DNA from: Bacteroides sp.
Lineage (GTDB): Bacteria > Bacteroidota > Bacteroidia > Bacteroidales > SM23-62
Reading direction: 5' to 3'
Length of the DNA: 7,656 nt
NCBI GenBank assembly: GCA_030667765.1
Contig: DAOUVF010000132.1
Location: forward strand, 1 to 7,656
Shown here: positions 6,825 through 7,656 of the stretch, piece after piece
How the letters are laid out: every line of letters begins with the position of its first letter
Numbering within the stretch: the stretch's first letter is position 1
Position numbers and translations under genes: made by a program
The notes under the pieces: generated by a model
What the model was told of the DNA's origin: nothing
Databases searched by the model: none
What the model saw: the letters and a program-made list of their open reading frames with translations, nothing else

Positions 6825-7656
6825 TCAAATCGGCAACCTTGCCAGGGGTGAGCTGTCGAGTCCGGCAAATTCCCCGGCCAGGAATTTAAAGTATCCGGTC
6901 ATGGCTATCATGGCAGCATTGTCTGTGCTCAGGCTGATCTCGGGTATGAAAACATTCCAGCCACGCTTTAGGGCGAGCCATTTTATCCGTTCGCGCAGTC
7001 CGCTATTGGCAGAAACACCTCCCGCAAGGGCAATCTCCCTGATACCGGTTTGCAAAGATGCCTTTTCAAGTTTATCTGTTAATATCTCAACAATGGTTTT
7101 CTGAATGGAGGCACAGAGGTCGTTCCGGTTTTGTTTGATAAAATCCTTATTCTCTTTCAGGCGGTCCCTTATAAAATACAGAAAAGCTGTTTTCAAACCA
7201 CTGAAACTATAATCCAGTTCCCTCATGACCGGCTTTGTGAAGGTAAAGGCATCCGCGTTTCCGTCGCGTGCATAACGATCAACCAGCGGTCCGCCAGGAT
7301 AGGGAAGTCCGATTACCTTGGCGCTTTTATCAAAAGCTTCACCGGCAGCATCATCAATTGTTGTACCGATAATTTCCAGATCGAGATAATCCCTCACTAC
7401 TATCAGCTGGGTATGGCCGCCGGAGACAAGGAGACAGAGGAATGGGAATGAAGGCATGCTGACATCCCTGTCCGCTTGTTTCAGAAAGTGAACCAGGATA
7501 TGGGCCTGCAGGTGATTGACCTCTACCAGCGGAATGTCTCCTGCCAGGGCAAAACCCTTGGCAAAGGAACTTCCTACCAGCAATGACCCGAGGAGCCCGG
7601 GTCCCCTGGTAAAAGCCACAGCGGAGAGGTCCCGTGATTTAATCCCTGCCATTTTC
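6825..7656 (-). CDS. tsaD: tRNA threonylcarbamoyladenosine transferase TsaD, 5' end outside the window
   Basis: TsaD transfers the threonylcarbamoyl group from TC-AMP to A37 of ANN-decoding tRNAs, working with TsaB and TsaE in the cytoplasm. The visible 276 residues lack about 64 N-terminal residues by comparison with the E. coli protein, so the frame continues past the right edge; the methionine at 7652 is internal. Numbering from that methionine, the metal-binding pair is H47 and H51 in the NHLQAH motif, the ASKHA nucleotide loop is SGGHTQL, followed by AAGEAFDKSAKVIGLPYPGG, SFSGLKTA, LAGGVSANSGLRERI and a C-terminal STDNAAMIA with the catalytic-site aspartate D244. No motif is missing and there is no frameshift. 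The gene is essential or nearly so in most bacteria. It lies upstream of the siaC-like gene on the same strand, but a functional link between the two is not suggested by known biology. Confidence 0.97.
   Translation of the reverse strand, partial: KMAGIKSRDLSAVAFTRGPGLLGSLLVGSSFAKGFALAGDIPLVEVNHLQAHILVHFLKQADRDVSMPSFPFLCLLVSGGHTQLIVVRDYLDLEIIGTTIDDAAGEAFDKSAKVIGLPYPGGPLVDRYARDGNADAFTFTKPVMRELDYSFSGLKTAFLYFIRDRLKENKDFIKQNRNDLCASIQKTIVEILTDKLEKASLQTGIREIALAGGVSANSGLRERIKWLALKRGWNVFIPEISLSTDNAAMIAMTGYFKFLAGEFAGLDSSPLARLPI

Overview
The window looks like a chromosomal stretch from a member of the Bacteroidota. The 790-residue duplicated FtsX/MacB-type permease, the NtrC-type regulator with an NtrY-like kinase, the wording of the TsaD and SiaC homologues and the near absence of Shine-Dalgarno sequences all fit that phylum. 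I cannot resolve the genus. No tRNA, rRNA, CRISPR array or insertion sequence is visible.

Layout. At the left edge (1-295, minus strand) lies a decayed creD-like gene: its N-terminus, one mid-protein segment and the start of a later transmembrane segment are recognisable, but they are joined at two short direct repeats in conflicting frames. Upstream of it on the same strand is a large ABC-transporter permease (393-2765). A 164-bp divergent intergenic region separates the permease from a plus-strand cluster: a sigma-54-dependent response regulator (2930-4303), a membrane sensor histidine kinase whose start overlaps it by 14 nt (4290-5639), and a small secreted protein of unknown function 18 nt later (5658-6362). 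That protein converges, 12 nt apart, on a minus-strand SiaC-like phosphoprotein (6375-6749). A minus-strand tsaD runs off the right edge (6825-7656).

How the genes work together. The divergent region contains what looks like a complete sigma-54 control unit for the permease: a GG-N10-GC promoter (2788-2803) placed so that transcription would begin just before the permease ATG, a perfect 8+3+8 palindrome (2891-2909), and a degenerate copy 23 bp closer to the promoter. These sites lie about 100-125 bp upstream of the predicted start of transcription, the usual place for an NtrC-type enhancer. The most economical model is that the kinase phosphorylates the regulator, which binds these sites and switches on the permease. 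The secreted protein may belong to the same response. SiaC and TsaD look like unrelated neighbours. No gene here is an obviously new system; the best leads are the readable sigma-54 circuit, the doubly deleted creD and the unnamed secreted protein.
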